Origin: Methanobacterium sp. UBA294
Lineage (GTDB): Archaea > Methanobacteriota > Methanobacteria > Methanobacteriales > Methanobacteriaceae
Direction of reading: 5' to 3'
Assembly: GCA_002494495.1 (NCBI GenBank)
Contig: DACB01000005.1
Span: 4,452 to 15,295, forward strand
DNA: 10,844 nt
Shown here piece by piece: positions 1-6,737 of the stretch. The position numbers and the translations under genes were made by a program. Within the stretch, counting starts at the first letter, position 1. Each line of letters starts with the position of its first letter. Below the pieces are notes generated by a model, which saw only the letters and a program-made list of their open reading frames with translations, was not told the origin of the DNA and made no database searches.

Positions 1-77
1 AGGAGTTTCAGGTGTCCTTCATGGAATCTGTCAAAAGTCCCTCCTACGGCTATCTTTCTATATTTTTTACTGCTCAT
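1..77 (-). CDS. coaD: Pantetheine-phosphate adenylyltransferase, archaeal CoaD type (N-terminal fragment, cut by window edge)
   Basis: Reading the minus strand from the ATG at 77-75 gives 25 codons and two extra bases before the window ends. The peptide contains AVGGTFDRFHEGHLKLL, the N-terminal signature of the nucleotidyltransferase superfamily: a GGTFD loop followed by an HxGH nucleotide-binding motif (H-E-G-H at residues 19-22). A GGTFDxFHxGHxxLL start is typical of archaeal phosphopantetheine adenylyltransferase, which converts ATP and 4'-phosphopantetheine to dephospho-CoA in the cytoplasm, the fourth step of CoA synthesis. The ATG is preceded by a weak AGG at a reasonable distance (about 84-86) and is the only methionine in frame before the motif. 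The gene is divergent from the radical SAM gene. The fragment is too short to exclude another HxGH nucleotidyltransferase, such as an FMN or glycerol-phosphate enzyme, but the wording fits CoaD best. Confidence 0.8.
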   Translation of the reverse strand, partial: MSSKKYRKIAVGGTFDRFHEGHLKL

Positions 78-132
78 GATTTTTTTCCTATCATTAGATA
101 TCTTGATTATGTTCAAGATTTAAAATATAATT
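78..132. promoter_or_regulatory. Divergent promoter region between coaD and the radical SAM gene
   Basis: Only 55 bases separate the two divergent start codons. The AT-rich stretch at about 118-131 reads as a TATA-like TTATATTTTAAAT on the minus strand, a suitable distance upstream of the coaD start at 77. For the plus-strand gene no clear TATA box or Shine-Dalgarno site is seen. A TATATTTTTT run at 59-68, inside the start of coaD, is one candidate, and the message may have little or no leader. This is pattern reading without transcript data. Confidence 0.35.
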
Positions 133-1692
133 ATGCTCCAGGAACACAACGTGGTCATAAAGGATCCCCGCAAGGTGGACTTACGCTTCGCATCATGCTA
201 CCCCAATCTCTACCGCAGTGCCATGTCCAGCCTGGGATTCCATATCATCTATGATTTTCTAAATTCACGGGAAGACGTGTACTGTGAACGGGTTGTATAT
301 CCCTATTTTAAAAGTCTGGAATCAGGCTCGCCCCTTAAAGATTTTGATGTTGTTAGTTTTTCACTGCAGTATGAGCAGGACTACTTCAACGTCCTGGAAA
401 TGCTCAGGGATGGGGGAATACCAATCCGGAAGAGTGAAAGAACCAGTGATGATCCCCTAATAATTGCCGGCGGTCCCTGTGCAAGTTCCAATCCAGCACC
501 CATGACTGATTTTATAGACATCTTCCTGGTGGGGGAGGCAGAGGTCATGCTGGATCAGTTTATCAACATGTACCTCCAGCTAGAAGACCCTAAAAAGGAG
601 TTAGATGCATTCCTGGATATTAAAGGGGTTTATGTACCGGGTAATCCCGTGGAAATGGTTGTAGTGGAGGATATGCAGGACGCCTGGCAGCCCATCAAAC
701 AAGTGGTACCAGAAACTGAAGATGAGAATTTCATACCTGCCTTTGGCCGGGCTTTCCTTTTAGGAGTCTCCAGGGGCTGTACTAGGGGGTGCCGGTTCTG
801 TATGGCAGGGTGTATGTACCGGCCCCGTAGGGAAGCACCATTAAAAGATCTGTTAGATTTGGCTGAAAAATGCAGGAAAGCCACACACCTAAACCGGGTG
901 GCTTTAATTGGTGCAGCAGTATCTGATTACTCACAAATTGAGGAACTGTGCATGGGATTATTTGAAAGGGGATTCCAGATCATCACCCCCTCTCTTAGGA
1001 TTGAATCTGTCTCTGATGAACTGCTTCACATCCTTAAAGATAGCGGGCTTAAAACCATCACCATAGCCCCAGAATCCACCTGGAGGGTGAGGCAAGTGGT
1101 GAACAAGCCCATAACCATGGATAATATCACGGCCATAATGAAGAAGGCATTTAATTATAACTTCAATGTTAAGCTTTACTTCATGCTGGGATTGCCCACA
1201 GAAACCAGGGAAGACCTTCATGATCTGATTAAGTTAATCAGAAAATTGGAACAAATTCCTGATAGAAAATCTGCACTGCGGATAAGCATAAATCCCTTCA
1301 TCCCCAAACCCCACACACCCTTCCAGTGGGAGGTTTTTGACTTTGAAAGAATGAAAAAGGATGTTAGATTCCTGAAATCAGAGTTAAGGAGATCAAAGCT
1401 CAAAATAGGCAGTCCAAGGATGGCCCTTATACAGTACGTCCTGTCCATGGGCACCTCTAAACTGGGTGTTTACCTGGAAAAATCCCTGGAAAAAAAAGTT
1501 CCCCTACGAGAATGGCAAAAGTTAACACCTAGCTGGGATTTAGAAGATAAACTACCATGGGATAACATCAGCGTGGGTGTAAACAGGGAATATCTTAAGA
1601 ATGAACATTTAAAGGCCATTAAAGGTGATTTAACACCCTGGTGTGAGACTTTCGGGTGTTACCAATGTGGTGCCTGTGATAAAGAAATATAA
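133..1692 (+). CDS. Radical SAM protein with N-terminal B12-binding-like domain (TIGR03960-like family)
   Basis: This 519-residue cytoplasmic Fe-S enzyme has an unknown substrate. Residues 1-160 resemble the Rossmann, B12-binding-like domain of the family (CYPNLYRSAMSSLGF near 22-36, DFDVVSFSLQYE near 70-81, IIAGGPCASSNP near 110-121). The canonical cobalamin-ligating DxHxxG motif is not visible. The radical SAM core follows, with C216-x3-C220-x2-C223 for the SAM-binding [4Fe-4S] cluster and an extra C227. A conserved IAPES segment lies at 311-315 and a FMLGLPTET segment at 350-358. The C-terminus has four close cysteines (C504, C509, C512, C515) that could bind another cluster or zinc. The layout matches the bacterial protein TIGR03960, recalled from memory. 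An in-frame stop at 121-123 leaves ATG 133 as the only ATG start, and no clear ribosome-binding site is seen. It appears monocistronic. Confidence 0.88.
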   Translation: MLQEHNVVIKDPRKVDLRFASCYPNLYRSAMSSLGFHIIYDFLNSREDVYCERVVYPYFKSLESGSPLKDFDVVSFSLQYEQDYFNVLEMLRDGGIPIRKSERTSDDPLIIAGGPCASSNPAPMTDFIDIFLVGEAEVMLDQFINMYLQLEDPKKELDAFLDIKGVYVPGNPVEMVVVEDMQDAWQPIKQVVPETEDENFIPAFGRAFLLGVSRGCTRGCRFCMAGCMYRPRREAPLKDLLDLAEKCRKATHLNRVALIGAAVSDYSQIEELCMGLFERGFQIITPSLRIESVSDELLHILKDSGLKTITIAPESTWRVRQVVNKPITMDNITAIMKKAFNYNFNVKLYFMLGLPTETREDLHDLIKLIRKLEQIPDRKSALRISINPFIPKPHTPFQWEVFDFERMKKDVRFLKSELRRSKLKIGSPRMALIQYVLSMGTSKLGVYLEKSLEKKVPLREWQKLTPSWDLEDKLPWDNISVGVNREYLKNEHLKAIKGDLTPWCETFGCYQCGACDKEI

Positions 1693-1705
1693 ACTCCTTT
1701 AACTA

Positions 1706-1732
1706 ATTTTTAAAACTTTTAAGTAACTTAAA
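1706..1732 (+). terminator. Probable U-tract terminator with short inverted repeat after the radical SAM gene
   Basis: Just after the stop codon lie T-runs (TTTTT at 1707-1711 and TTTT at 1717-1720), the usual form of an archaeal intrinsic terminator. A 15-base inverted repeat, TTTAAGTAACTTAAA (1718-1732), has perfect seven-base arms around a single A. It is all but GC-free, so a stable RNA hairpin is unlikely. It may be chance in AT-rich DNA. The rest of the 191-base gap to the next gene holds only a TATA candidate. Confidence 0.35.
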
Positions 1733-1807
1733 CTCTTTTGACACACTTACCTCTCTTTTCTAGTTCACCATACACTTCCCCAACATAATATCAACCCATT
1801 AGTTTTC

Positions 1808-1816
1808 TTTATATAT
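1808..1816 (+). promoter_or_regulatory. Candidate TATA box for the aminotransferase gene
   Basis: TTTATATAT lies about 70 bases before the start codon at 1884. Archaeal initiation about 25 bases downstream would put the transcript start near 1840 and leave a leader of roughly 45 bases. There is no strong purine-rich BRE in front. A weak GGGT at 1873-1876 is the only candidate ribosome-binding site. Confidence 0.4.
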
Positions 1817-1883
1817 CCTTAATAAAGAGATAATATAGACCAGAAATTAGATAACTGTTTCATAATTTAAATGGGTAATATTC

Positions 1884-2996
1884 ATGCAACCATCAAAAAG
1901 AGTTAAAGATATAAATCTTTCCGGGATAAGAAAGATGTTCGAACTTGTAGGGGAGGATTCCATCAATCTAGGACTGGGAGAGCCGGATTTCGACACCCCA
2001 CTCCACATCAGGGAAGCAACCAAGAAGGCATTGGACGAGGGATTCACCCATTACACCGTTAACAAAGGCATTATTGAGCTTAGGGAAGTTATCAGCTCTA
2101 AACTAGAAGCTGATAACCGTATACATGTTACTCCTGATGATATAATAGTTACAGTAGGTGCCAGTGAAGGGCTGCTTATAGCCTTAAGTGCCCTGGTGGA
2201 TGTTGGTGATGAAGTTTTAATACCTGATCCTGGTTTTGTATCCTATGATGCGGCAGTTAAATTGGCTGGGGGTAAATCGATCTCAGTGAGGTTAACTGAT
2301 GAAGAAGAATTTCGGATGACACCAGAGAAGATCCAGGAGTACATCTCCAGTAAAACCAAGGCAGTTATAATTAACTCCCCATCTAACCCCACGGGGTGTG
2401 TAATGACCAAAGAGGATATCAGAGGTGTTGCAGAGATAGCAGATGACCATGGAATATTGGTTATTTCTGATGAAATATATGAAAAAATCATCTATGATGA
2501 GAAACATTACAGTCCAGGTGCATACACAGATAACAGCATCACCATCAACGGTTTTTCTAAGGCCTACGCCATGACTGGCTTCAGGATCGGATATGTGGCT
2601 TCTGGTCCGGAGATTACAGAGGAGATGTTGAAGGTGCATCAGTACAGCACGGCCTGCGCAAGTTCCATCTCACAGAAGGCTGCTTTAGCTGCCCTGGAAG
2701 GGCCGCAGGACAGTATAGATTCCATGGTGAAGGAGTTCAGAAGGAGACGAGATTTAATTATGAGACGTTTAACTGGTATGGGTATAAGCTGTGTAAAACC
2801 TGAAGGGGCCTTCTATGTCTTCCCCAGAGTGAAGTTTCCTGAGGTCTTCGTGGCAAACGCACTTAAAAAAGATGTGATACTTGTTCCCGGTATTTCCTGC
2901 GGAATCTACGGGGAGGACCATGTCCGGTTGTCCTACGCCACATCCTATGAAGAGATTGAAAAGGCCATGGATAAGCTGGAAGATGTTTATCCTTAA
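1884..2996 (+). CDS. PLP-dependent class I/II aminotransferase (aspartate/aromatic type)
   Basis: This 370-residue fold-type I enzyme transfers an amino group between an amino acid and a 2-oxo acid in the cytoplasm, using pyridoxal phosphate. Family landmarks are in order: LGLGEPDFDTP (29-39), the cofactor loop VGASEGL (91-97), SPSNPTG with N168 (165-171), SDEIYE with D196 and Y199 (195-200), the Schiff-base lysine K226 in NGFSKAYAMTGFRIGY (222-237), and the substrate-carboxylate arginine R348 in HVRLSYATS. Length and motifs match archaeal aspartate/aromatic aminotransferases. Substrate cannot be fixed from sequence. It seems too short for the LL-diaminopimelate enzyme DapL (about 410 residues). 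An upstream ATG at 1871 is out of frame. The end of the gene is odd: its last nine codons and stop are the first copy of a tandem repeat (2971-3080). Confidence 0.93.
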   Translation: MQPSKRVKDINLSGIRKMFELVGEDSINLGLGEPDFDTPLHIREATKKALDEGFTHYTVNKGIIELREVISSKLEADNRIHVTPDDIIVTVGASEGLLIALSALVDVGDEVLIPDPGFVSYDAAVKLAGGKSISVRLTDEEEFRMTPEKIQEYISSKTKAVIINSPSNPTGCVMTKEDIRGVAEIADDHGILVISDEIYEKIIYDEKHYSPGAYTDNSITINGFSKAYAMTGFRIGYVASGPEITEEMLKVHQYSTACASSISQKAALAALEGPQDSIDSMVKEFRRRRDLIMRRLTGMGISCVKPEGAFYVFPRVKFPEVFVANALKKDVILVPGISCGIYGEDHVRLSYATSYEEIEKAMDKLEDVYP

Positions 2997-3080
2997 CTAT
3001 ATTAGAAAAGATTTATCCCTAACTATAGCTGGAAGAGTTTTTATCCCTAAATATAGCTGGAAGAGTTTTTATCCCTAACA
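2971..3080 (+). repeat. Four-copy tandem repeat of 26-28 bases spanning the aminotransferase stop codon
   Basis: Four head-to-tail units can be aligned by eye: 2971-2998 (28 bases), 2999-3024 (26), 3025-3052 (28) and 3053-3080 (28). The common pattern is ATAGCTGGAAGA, then a T-rich step, then TATCCCTAA. Units 3 and 4 differ only in their last two bases. Unit 1 is the coding end of the aminotransferase (residues DKLEDVYP and stop), and unit 2 is the most diverged (TTAGAAAAG in place of GCTGGAAGA). Each noncoding copy places a short T-run before ATCCC (TTT in unit 2, TTTTT in units 3 and 4), so the array might also act as a repeated U-tract terminator. It most likely arose by tandem duplication of the gene's 3' end. 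Confidence 0.85.
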
Positions 3081-3156
3081 CTTTAGATACAGAAGCATTT
3101 CTTTCCACTCTAATTTATTTTTACCCACCTAAAAATTTAAAAAATCCATTCATAAG

Positions 3157-3165
3157 CTTTAAATA
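3157..3165 (+). promoter_or_regulatory. TATA box of the P-type ATPase gene
   Basis: CTTTAAATA is a good archaeal TATA element, preceded by the purine-containing ATAAG. Initiation about 25 bases on would fall near 3187-3190, leaving a leader of about 40 bases before the start codon at 3228. It is the clearest TATA-like match in the 147 bases between the tandem repeat and the ATPase start. Confidence 0.5.
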
Positions 3166-3189
3166 CCATTACCCGTATATGTAATATTT

Positions 3190-3217
3190 CTATCATATGA
3201 TCAACTATTCATATGAA
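3190..3217 (+). promoter_or_regulatory. Twin CATATG palindromes, candidate operator for the ATPase gene
   Basis: Two perfect ten-base palindromes, ATCATATGAT (3192-3201) and TTCATATGAA (3208-3217), have centres 16 bases apart. They are also a direct repeat: CTAT-CATATGA at 3190-3200 and CTATTCATATGA at 3205-3216. They lie just downstream of the predicted transcript start and upstream of the ribosome-binding site, where a bound repressor could block transcription. No regulator gene is adjacent, so function is inferred only from position and symmetry. Confidence 0.35.
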
Positions 3218-3224
3218 GGGGTGG
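3215..3224 (+). promoter_or_regulatory. Ribosome-binding site that decides the ATPase start
   Basis: GAAGGGGTGG lies directly before the ATG at 3228 and resembles the archaeal Shine-Dalgarno GGAGGTGA. The earlier in-frame ATG at 3213 lacks such a site and overlaps the second palindrome, so translation more likely starts at 3228. The three-base gap is short but workable. Confidence 0.55.
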
Positions 3225-3227
3225 AAT

Positions 3228-5774
3228 ATGACTGATGAACTGGATCTTAAAAATATAAAAGGATTATCCCAACAAAAAGCCACCGACCTTCTAAATGAAG
3301 AAGGGTACAATGAACTACCATCCACTAAAAAAAGGAACGTACTCATTATTCTACTGGAAGTAGTTCGTGAGCCCATGTTTTTACTTTTAATTGCAAGCGG
3401 AATAATCTACCTCTTCCTGGGAAGTTTAGATGAAGCTTTAATGCTCCTTGGTTTTGTATTTTTAATCATCGGAATCACCTTTTATCAGGAACGTAAAACA
3501 GAACGCACCCTGGAAGCATTGCGGGATTTATCCAGTCCACGGGCGCTGGTCATACGGGACGGGGAGAAAAGGAGAATCCCTGGTAGAGAAGTGGTTAAAG
3601 ATGACATACTGATTTTAGAAGAAGGTGACCGGGTTCCAGCAGATGCGGTTATTCTATCCTGTAGCCATCTCTTAATCAACGAGTCACTCTTAACTGGTGA
3701 ATCTGTACCAGTCCGTAAAGTACCCTGCGGGGGAATAATGGATATGCACCCCCCGGGAGGTGATGAACTACCCTCTGTTTACTCTGGAACACTGGTTGAG
3801 CAGGGCCAGGGAATAGCCCAGGTACAGTACACTGGTTTAAATACTGAAATGGGTAAAATAGGTAAAAGGTTAGAATCCCTGGAAGAGGAAGACACATCCC
3901 TGCAAAGGGAGACCCGTACACTGGTACGCAATTTTGCATTGGCTGGGCTGGGCCTCTGTGCCGTTGTAATAGTGGTATATGGTTTAACCAGGTTAGACTG
4001 GATCAACGGATTTTTAGCCGGAATTACCCTGGCAATGGCTATTTTACCTGAAGAAATACCCGTGGTTCTCACCATCTTCCTGGCTTTAGGTGCCTGGCGT
4101 ATATCTAAAAAAAAGGTATTAACCAGACGTTCACATGCCATACAAGCCCTTGGTTCTGCCAGTGTATTATGTGTGGATAAAACTGGGACTCTAACATTAA
4201 ATCAAATGTCTGTTAATCAGATCTTTGCCGGTGGAAAGTTTTTTAGTGTTGACCAAGGTATAAATTCCCTCCCTGAAAATTTCCATGAGTTGGTGGAGTT
4301 CAGTATACTGGCCAGTCAAAGAGATCCATTTGATCCCATGGAGAGGGCTTTAAAAAATCTGGGTGAAGAAGCCCTTCAAGATACAGAACATCTACATTAT
4401 GACTGGACCATTGTACGTGAATACCCCCTATCCCCAGAATTGCTGGCCGTGTCACATGTCTGGAAATCACCTGATGGTGAAGATTACATCATAGCAGCAA
4501 AGGGCGCACCAGAAGCCATAGCTGACCTGTGCCATATGGATGAAGGTAAAACCCAGGATTTAATGGATAACATAAAACACATGGCAGATGATGGTTTAAG
4601 GATAATTGGAGTGGCCAAGTCTGCATTTAGGCCGGCTGGATTACCAGTTAAACAGCATGATTTTAGTTTTGAATTTTTAGGACTCATAGGATTTATTGAC
4701 CCGGTAAGACCCGGGGTTAAAGAGGCTGTTCAGGAATGCTACGATGCAGGTCTCCGGGTAGTGATGATCACCGGTGATTATCCTGGAACTGCCAAGAAGA
4801 TCGCCCAGGAAATCAACATAACTCCCAGGGATAAATTCATCACTGGACCTGAACTGGATGAAATGGACCATGCAAAACTGGTAAAAGAAATTCAGGATGT
4901 TAACATCTTTGCCAGGGTAGTTCCAGAACAGAAATTAAGACTGGTGAATGCACTTAAAGACAATGATGAAATTGTGGTTATGACAGGTGACGGTGTTAAC
5001 GATGCTCCCGCATTAAAAGCAGCCCACATAGGGATAAGTATGGGTAAGCGGGGGACGGATGTAGCTAGGGAAGCCTCATCACTGGTTCTTTTAAATGATG
5101 ATTTCTCATCAATTGTGGATGCAGTTAAGATGGGAAGGAGGATCTTCGATAACTTAAAAAAGGCAGTTTCCTATATTTTCGCTGTTCATATTCCCATTAT
5201 TGGGATGTCCCTAATTCCGGTATTCTTTAATTTGCCCCTGGTACTTCTACCAGTACAGATCGTGTTTATGGAATTAATCATAGATCCCGCCTGTTCAATT
5301 GTGTTTGAAGCAGAACCAGCAGAAGCCAACGTTATGAAACGTCCTCCACGCAGTCTTACAGAACCCCTATTTGATAAAAAAATCATAAGTTTAAGTGTGT
5401 TACAGGGGATAAGTGTCCTTATCGTGGTTTTAATCATATATTCTTCATCCCTGTACCTTGGTAGTGGAGATATGGAGGCACGTGCACTGAGTTTCACCAC
5501 ATTAATAGTGGCCAACATCAGTTTAATACTGACCAACCGTTCCTGGTCTCGCACAATTTTTGAAACAATACGCTCCCCCAACAAGGCTCTATGGTGGGTA
5601 GTAGGTGGTGCAATATTATTTTTAGGCGTAGTTTTATATACAGAACCCCTGCGTAACCTCTTCGATTTCAGTGTTTTACATCCAGAAGACCTTTTAATCT
5701 GTACAGTAGCTGGATTTTTAAGTGTGGTCTGGTTTGAAATCTTGAAATATAAGGGTAATTTGATGAATTATTAA
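3228..5774 (+). CDS. Cation-transporting P-type ATPase (P2-like, ion unknown)
   Basis: This 848-residue ATP-driven cation pump sits in the cytoplasmic membrane. In order it has an N-terminal cation-ATPase domain, a first membrane pair (about 43-85), the actuator domain with TGES (156-159), membrane helices 3-4 with LPEEIP (274-279), the phosphorylation motif DKTGTLT with D317, a nucleotide domain with KGAPEA (425-430), TGDYPGTA (515-522), the hinge TGDGVNDAP (586-594), and about six C-terminal helices. It has no heavy-metal N-terminal domain and no CPx motif, so a copper/zinc P1B pump is unlikely. The helix 4 PEEIP keeps the glutamate of the Ca2+-pump PEGLP. Helix 6 reads ELIIDP, keeping the key aspartate, while helix 5 (AVHIPIIGMSLIP) lacks the usual Asn/Glu ligands. 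Ca2+, H+, Na+/K+ or Mn2+ all remain possible. A start at 3213 would add five residues. Confidence 0.92.
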   Translation: MTDELDLKNIKGLSQQKATDLLNEEGYNELPSTKKRNVLIILLEVVREPMFLLLIASGIIYLFLGSLDEALMLLGFVFLIIGITFYQERKTERTLEALRDLSSPRALVIRDGEKRRIPGREVVKDDILILEEGDRVPADAVILSCSHLLINESLLTGESVPVRKVPCGGIMDMHPPGGDELPSVYSGTLVEQGQGIAQVQYTGLNTEMGKIGKRLESLEEEDTSLQRETRTLVRNFALAGLGLCAVVIVVYGLTRLDWINGFLAGITLAMAILPEEIPVVLTIFLALGAWRISKKKVLTRRSHAIQALGSASVLCVDKTGTLTLNQMSVNQIFAGGKFFSVDQGINSLPENFHELVEFSILASQRDPFDPMERALKNLGEEALQDTEHLHYDWTIVREYPLSPELLAVSHVWKSPDGEDYIIAAKGAPEAIADLCHMDEGKTQDLMDNIKHMADDGLRIIGVAKSAFRPAGLPVKQHDFSFEFLGLIGFIDPVRPGVKEAVQECYDAGLRVVMITGDYPGTAKKIAQEINITPRDKFITGPELDEMDHAKLVKEIQDVNIFARVVPEQKLRLVNALKDNDEIVVMTGDGVNDAPALKAAHIGISMGKRGTDVAREASSLVLLNDDFSSIVDAVKMGRRIFDNLKKAVSYIFAVHIPIIGMSLIPVFFNLPLVLLPVQIVFMELIIDPACSIVFEAEPAEANVMKRPPRSLTEPLFDKKIISLSVLQGISVLIVVLIIYSSSLYLGSGDMEARALSFTTLIVANISLILTNRSWSRTIFETIRSPNKALWWVVGGAILFLGVVLYTEPLRNLFDFSVLHPEDLLICTVAGFLSVVWFEILKYKGNLMNY

Positions 5775-5793
5775 AATATAATAAATAACCATC

Positions 5794-6621
5794 ATGACAT
5801 CTACCGAACTAAAAAAGGATATCATAACTAAGTGCCGTGAACTTGAAATCCCGCTGGTAGGATTTGCACCGGTGGATCGGTGGAAGAATCCCACAGAAGA
5901 ACTTCCCAACAAGTTCCATGACTGGATACCCCGAGATTTCTGGCCTCAATCCATTTACCCTGAAGCTAAGACGGTTATCGTTATAGGATTACCAGTCCAG
6001 CTTCCCATAGTAGAAACTGCACCATCCATATACTACCACGAACTCTACCGTACAGTTAACGCTGCCCTGGATGCTAAAGCCTATGATATCTCCAATTTTT
6101 TAACCAGGAAAGGTTACCCTTCCATATATTTACCAAGGGATGGTTACGGTGATATAGAGGTTCTCATTAAAAAGCCCCTTGCTTTCTTTTCCCACAGGCA
6201 CGCTGCATACCTGGCAGGCCTGGGTTCATTCGGATTAAACAACGTTCTTTTAACACCAGAATATGGACCTAGGGTTCGTTTTACTTCAATATTCACCACC
6301 GCCAAGATAGAAGGAGACCCCCTCCAAGTGGAAGACCTGTGCACCCGCTGCATGGCCTGCTATAAAGAGTGCCCGGTAGGTGCAGTGAAGATGGAAGGTG
6401 AATTCCCCCCGCCAGTTGATAAAGTCAGTTGTGCCTTAAGGAGTAAAGATCTAAGGAAAAAGTACCTATCCCCATGCGGTATCTGTATAAAGGTCTGTCC
6501 AGTAGGAGAAGACAGGAAGGTCTTCAATAGAGAGGATGTATCTATATATGACGAAGATGAAACTCCTGGTAAATATAAGAGGGCTTGGAAACACCTGAAG
6601 AAGTATGGGAGTAAGGAATAG
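5794..6621 (+). CDS. QueG-like (COG1600-type) iron-sulfur protein with two [4Fe-4S] clusters
   Basis: The 275-residue cytoplasmic protein is related to epoxyqueuosine reductase QueG. It shows the family core HAAYLAGLGSFGLNNVLL (136-153), equivalent to the AGLGWIGKN segment, followed by a ferredoxin motif C183-x2-C186-x2-C189-x3-CP193 and a second set, C213 with C228-x2-C231-x3-CP235. These would bind two [4Fe-4S] clusters; in QueG they feed electrons to a cobalamin. The C-terminal HEAT-like part of long QueG proteins is absent. Archaea normally make archaeosine, not queuosine, so the queuosine role is doubtful and the substrate is unknown. The start lies 19 bases after the ATPase stop with no Shine-Dalgarno site, which suggests a shared transcript or a nearly leaderless one from the TTAAAATATAATAAA stretch at 5772-5786. 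Confidence 0.85.
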   Translation: MTSTELKKDIITKCRELEIPLVGFAPVDRWKNPTEELPNKFHDWIPRDFWPQSIYPEAKTVIVIGLPVQLPIVETAPSIYYHELYRTVNAALDAKAYDISNFLTRKGYPSIYLPRDGYGDIEVLIKKPLAFFSHRHAAYLAGLGSFGLNNVLLTPEYGPRVRFTSIFTTAKIEGDPLQVEDLCTRCMACYKECPVGAVKMEGEFPPPVDKVSCALRSKDLRKKYLSPCGICIKVCPVGEDRKVFNREDVSIYDEDETPGKYKRAWKHLKKYGSKE

Positions 6622-6633
6622 TATTTAAAGTAG

Positions 6634-6680
6634 CATTATAAGATTTAAAAATAAATTATAACACATTATAAAAATTTAAA
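6634..6680 (+). promoter_or_regulatory. AT-rich promoter region with a 30-base-spaced direct repeat
   Basis: CATTATAAGATTTAAA (6634-6649) and CATTATAAAAATTTAAA (6664-6680) begin 30 bases apart and differ by two A/G changes in the middle. Either TTTAAA core could serve as a TATA box for the aminotransferase starting at 6738. The downstream one leaves a leader of about 35 bases that includes the ribosome-binding site AAAGGCGAT at 6725-6733. The low-complexity composition makes chance similarity plausible. Confidence 0.35.
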
Positions 6681-6737
6681 GGTGAATTACAACAATTGAA
6701 GTAACATTACTACAAGTATTTACTAAAGGCGATTTTT

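Noticed and set aside
12..254. Open frame of 80 codons on the plus strand at the left edge.
   Set aside because: It overlaps both the CoaD start on the other strand and the radical SAM start in another frame, and has no family features.
1693..1883. Possible small RNA gene (C/D box or riboswitch) in the 191-base gap.
   Set aside because: No C/D box pair, kink-turn or stable GC stem could be found; only T-runs, a weak inverted repeat and a TATA candidate are visible.
2881..3078. Open frame of 65 codons crossing the aminotransferase end and the tandem repeat.
   Set aside because: It is an out-of-frame reading of the gene followed by repeat sequence, with no ribosome-binding site.
2971..3080. 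Tandem repeat considered as a CRISPR array.
   Set aside because: The units abut without spacers and the first one is coding sequence.
3228..6621. The ATPase and QueG-like genes considered as a new two-gene transport or redox system.
   Set aside because: The only link is a 19-base spacing. No family knowledge joins the two functions, and the second gene may have its own start of transcription.
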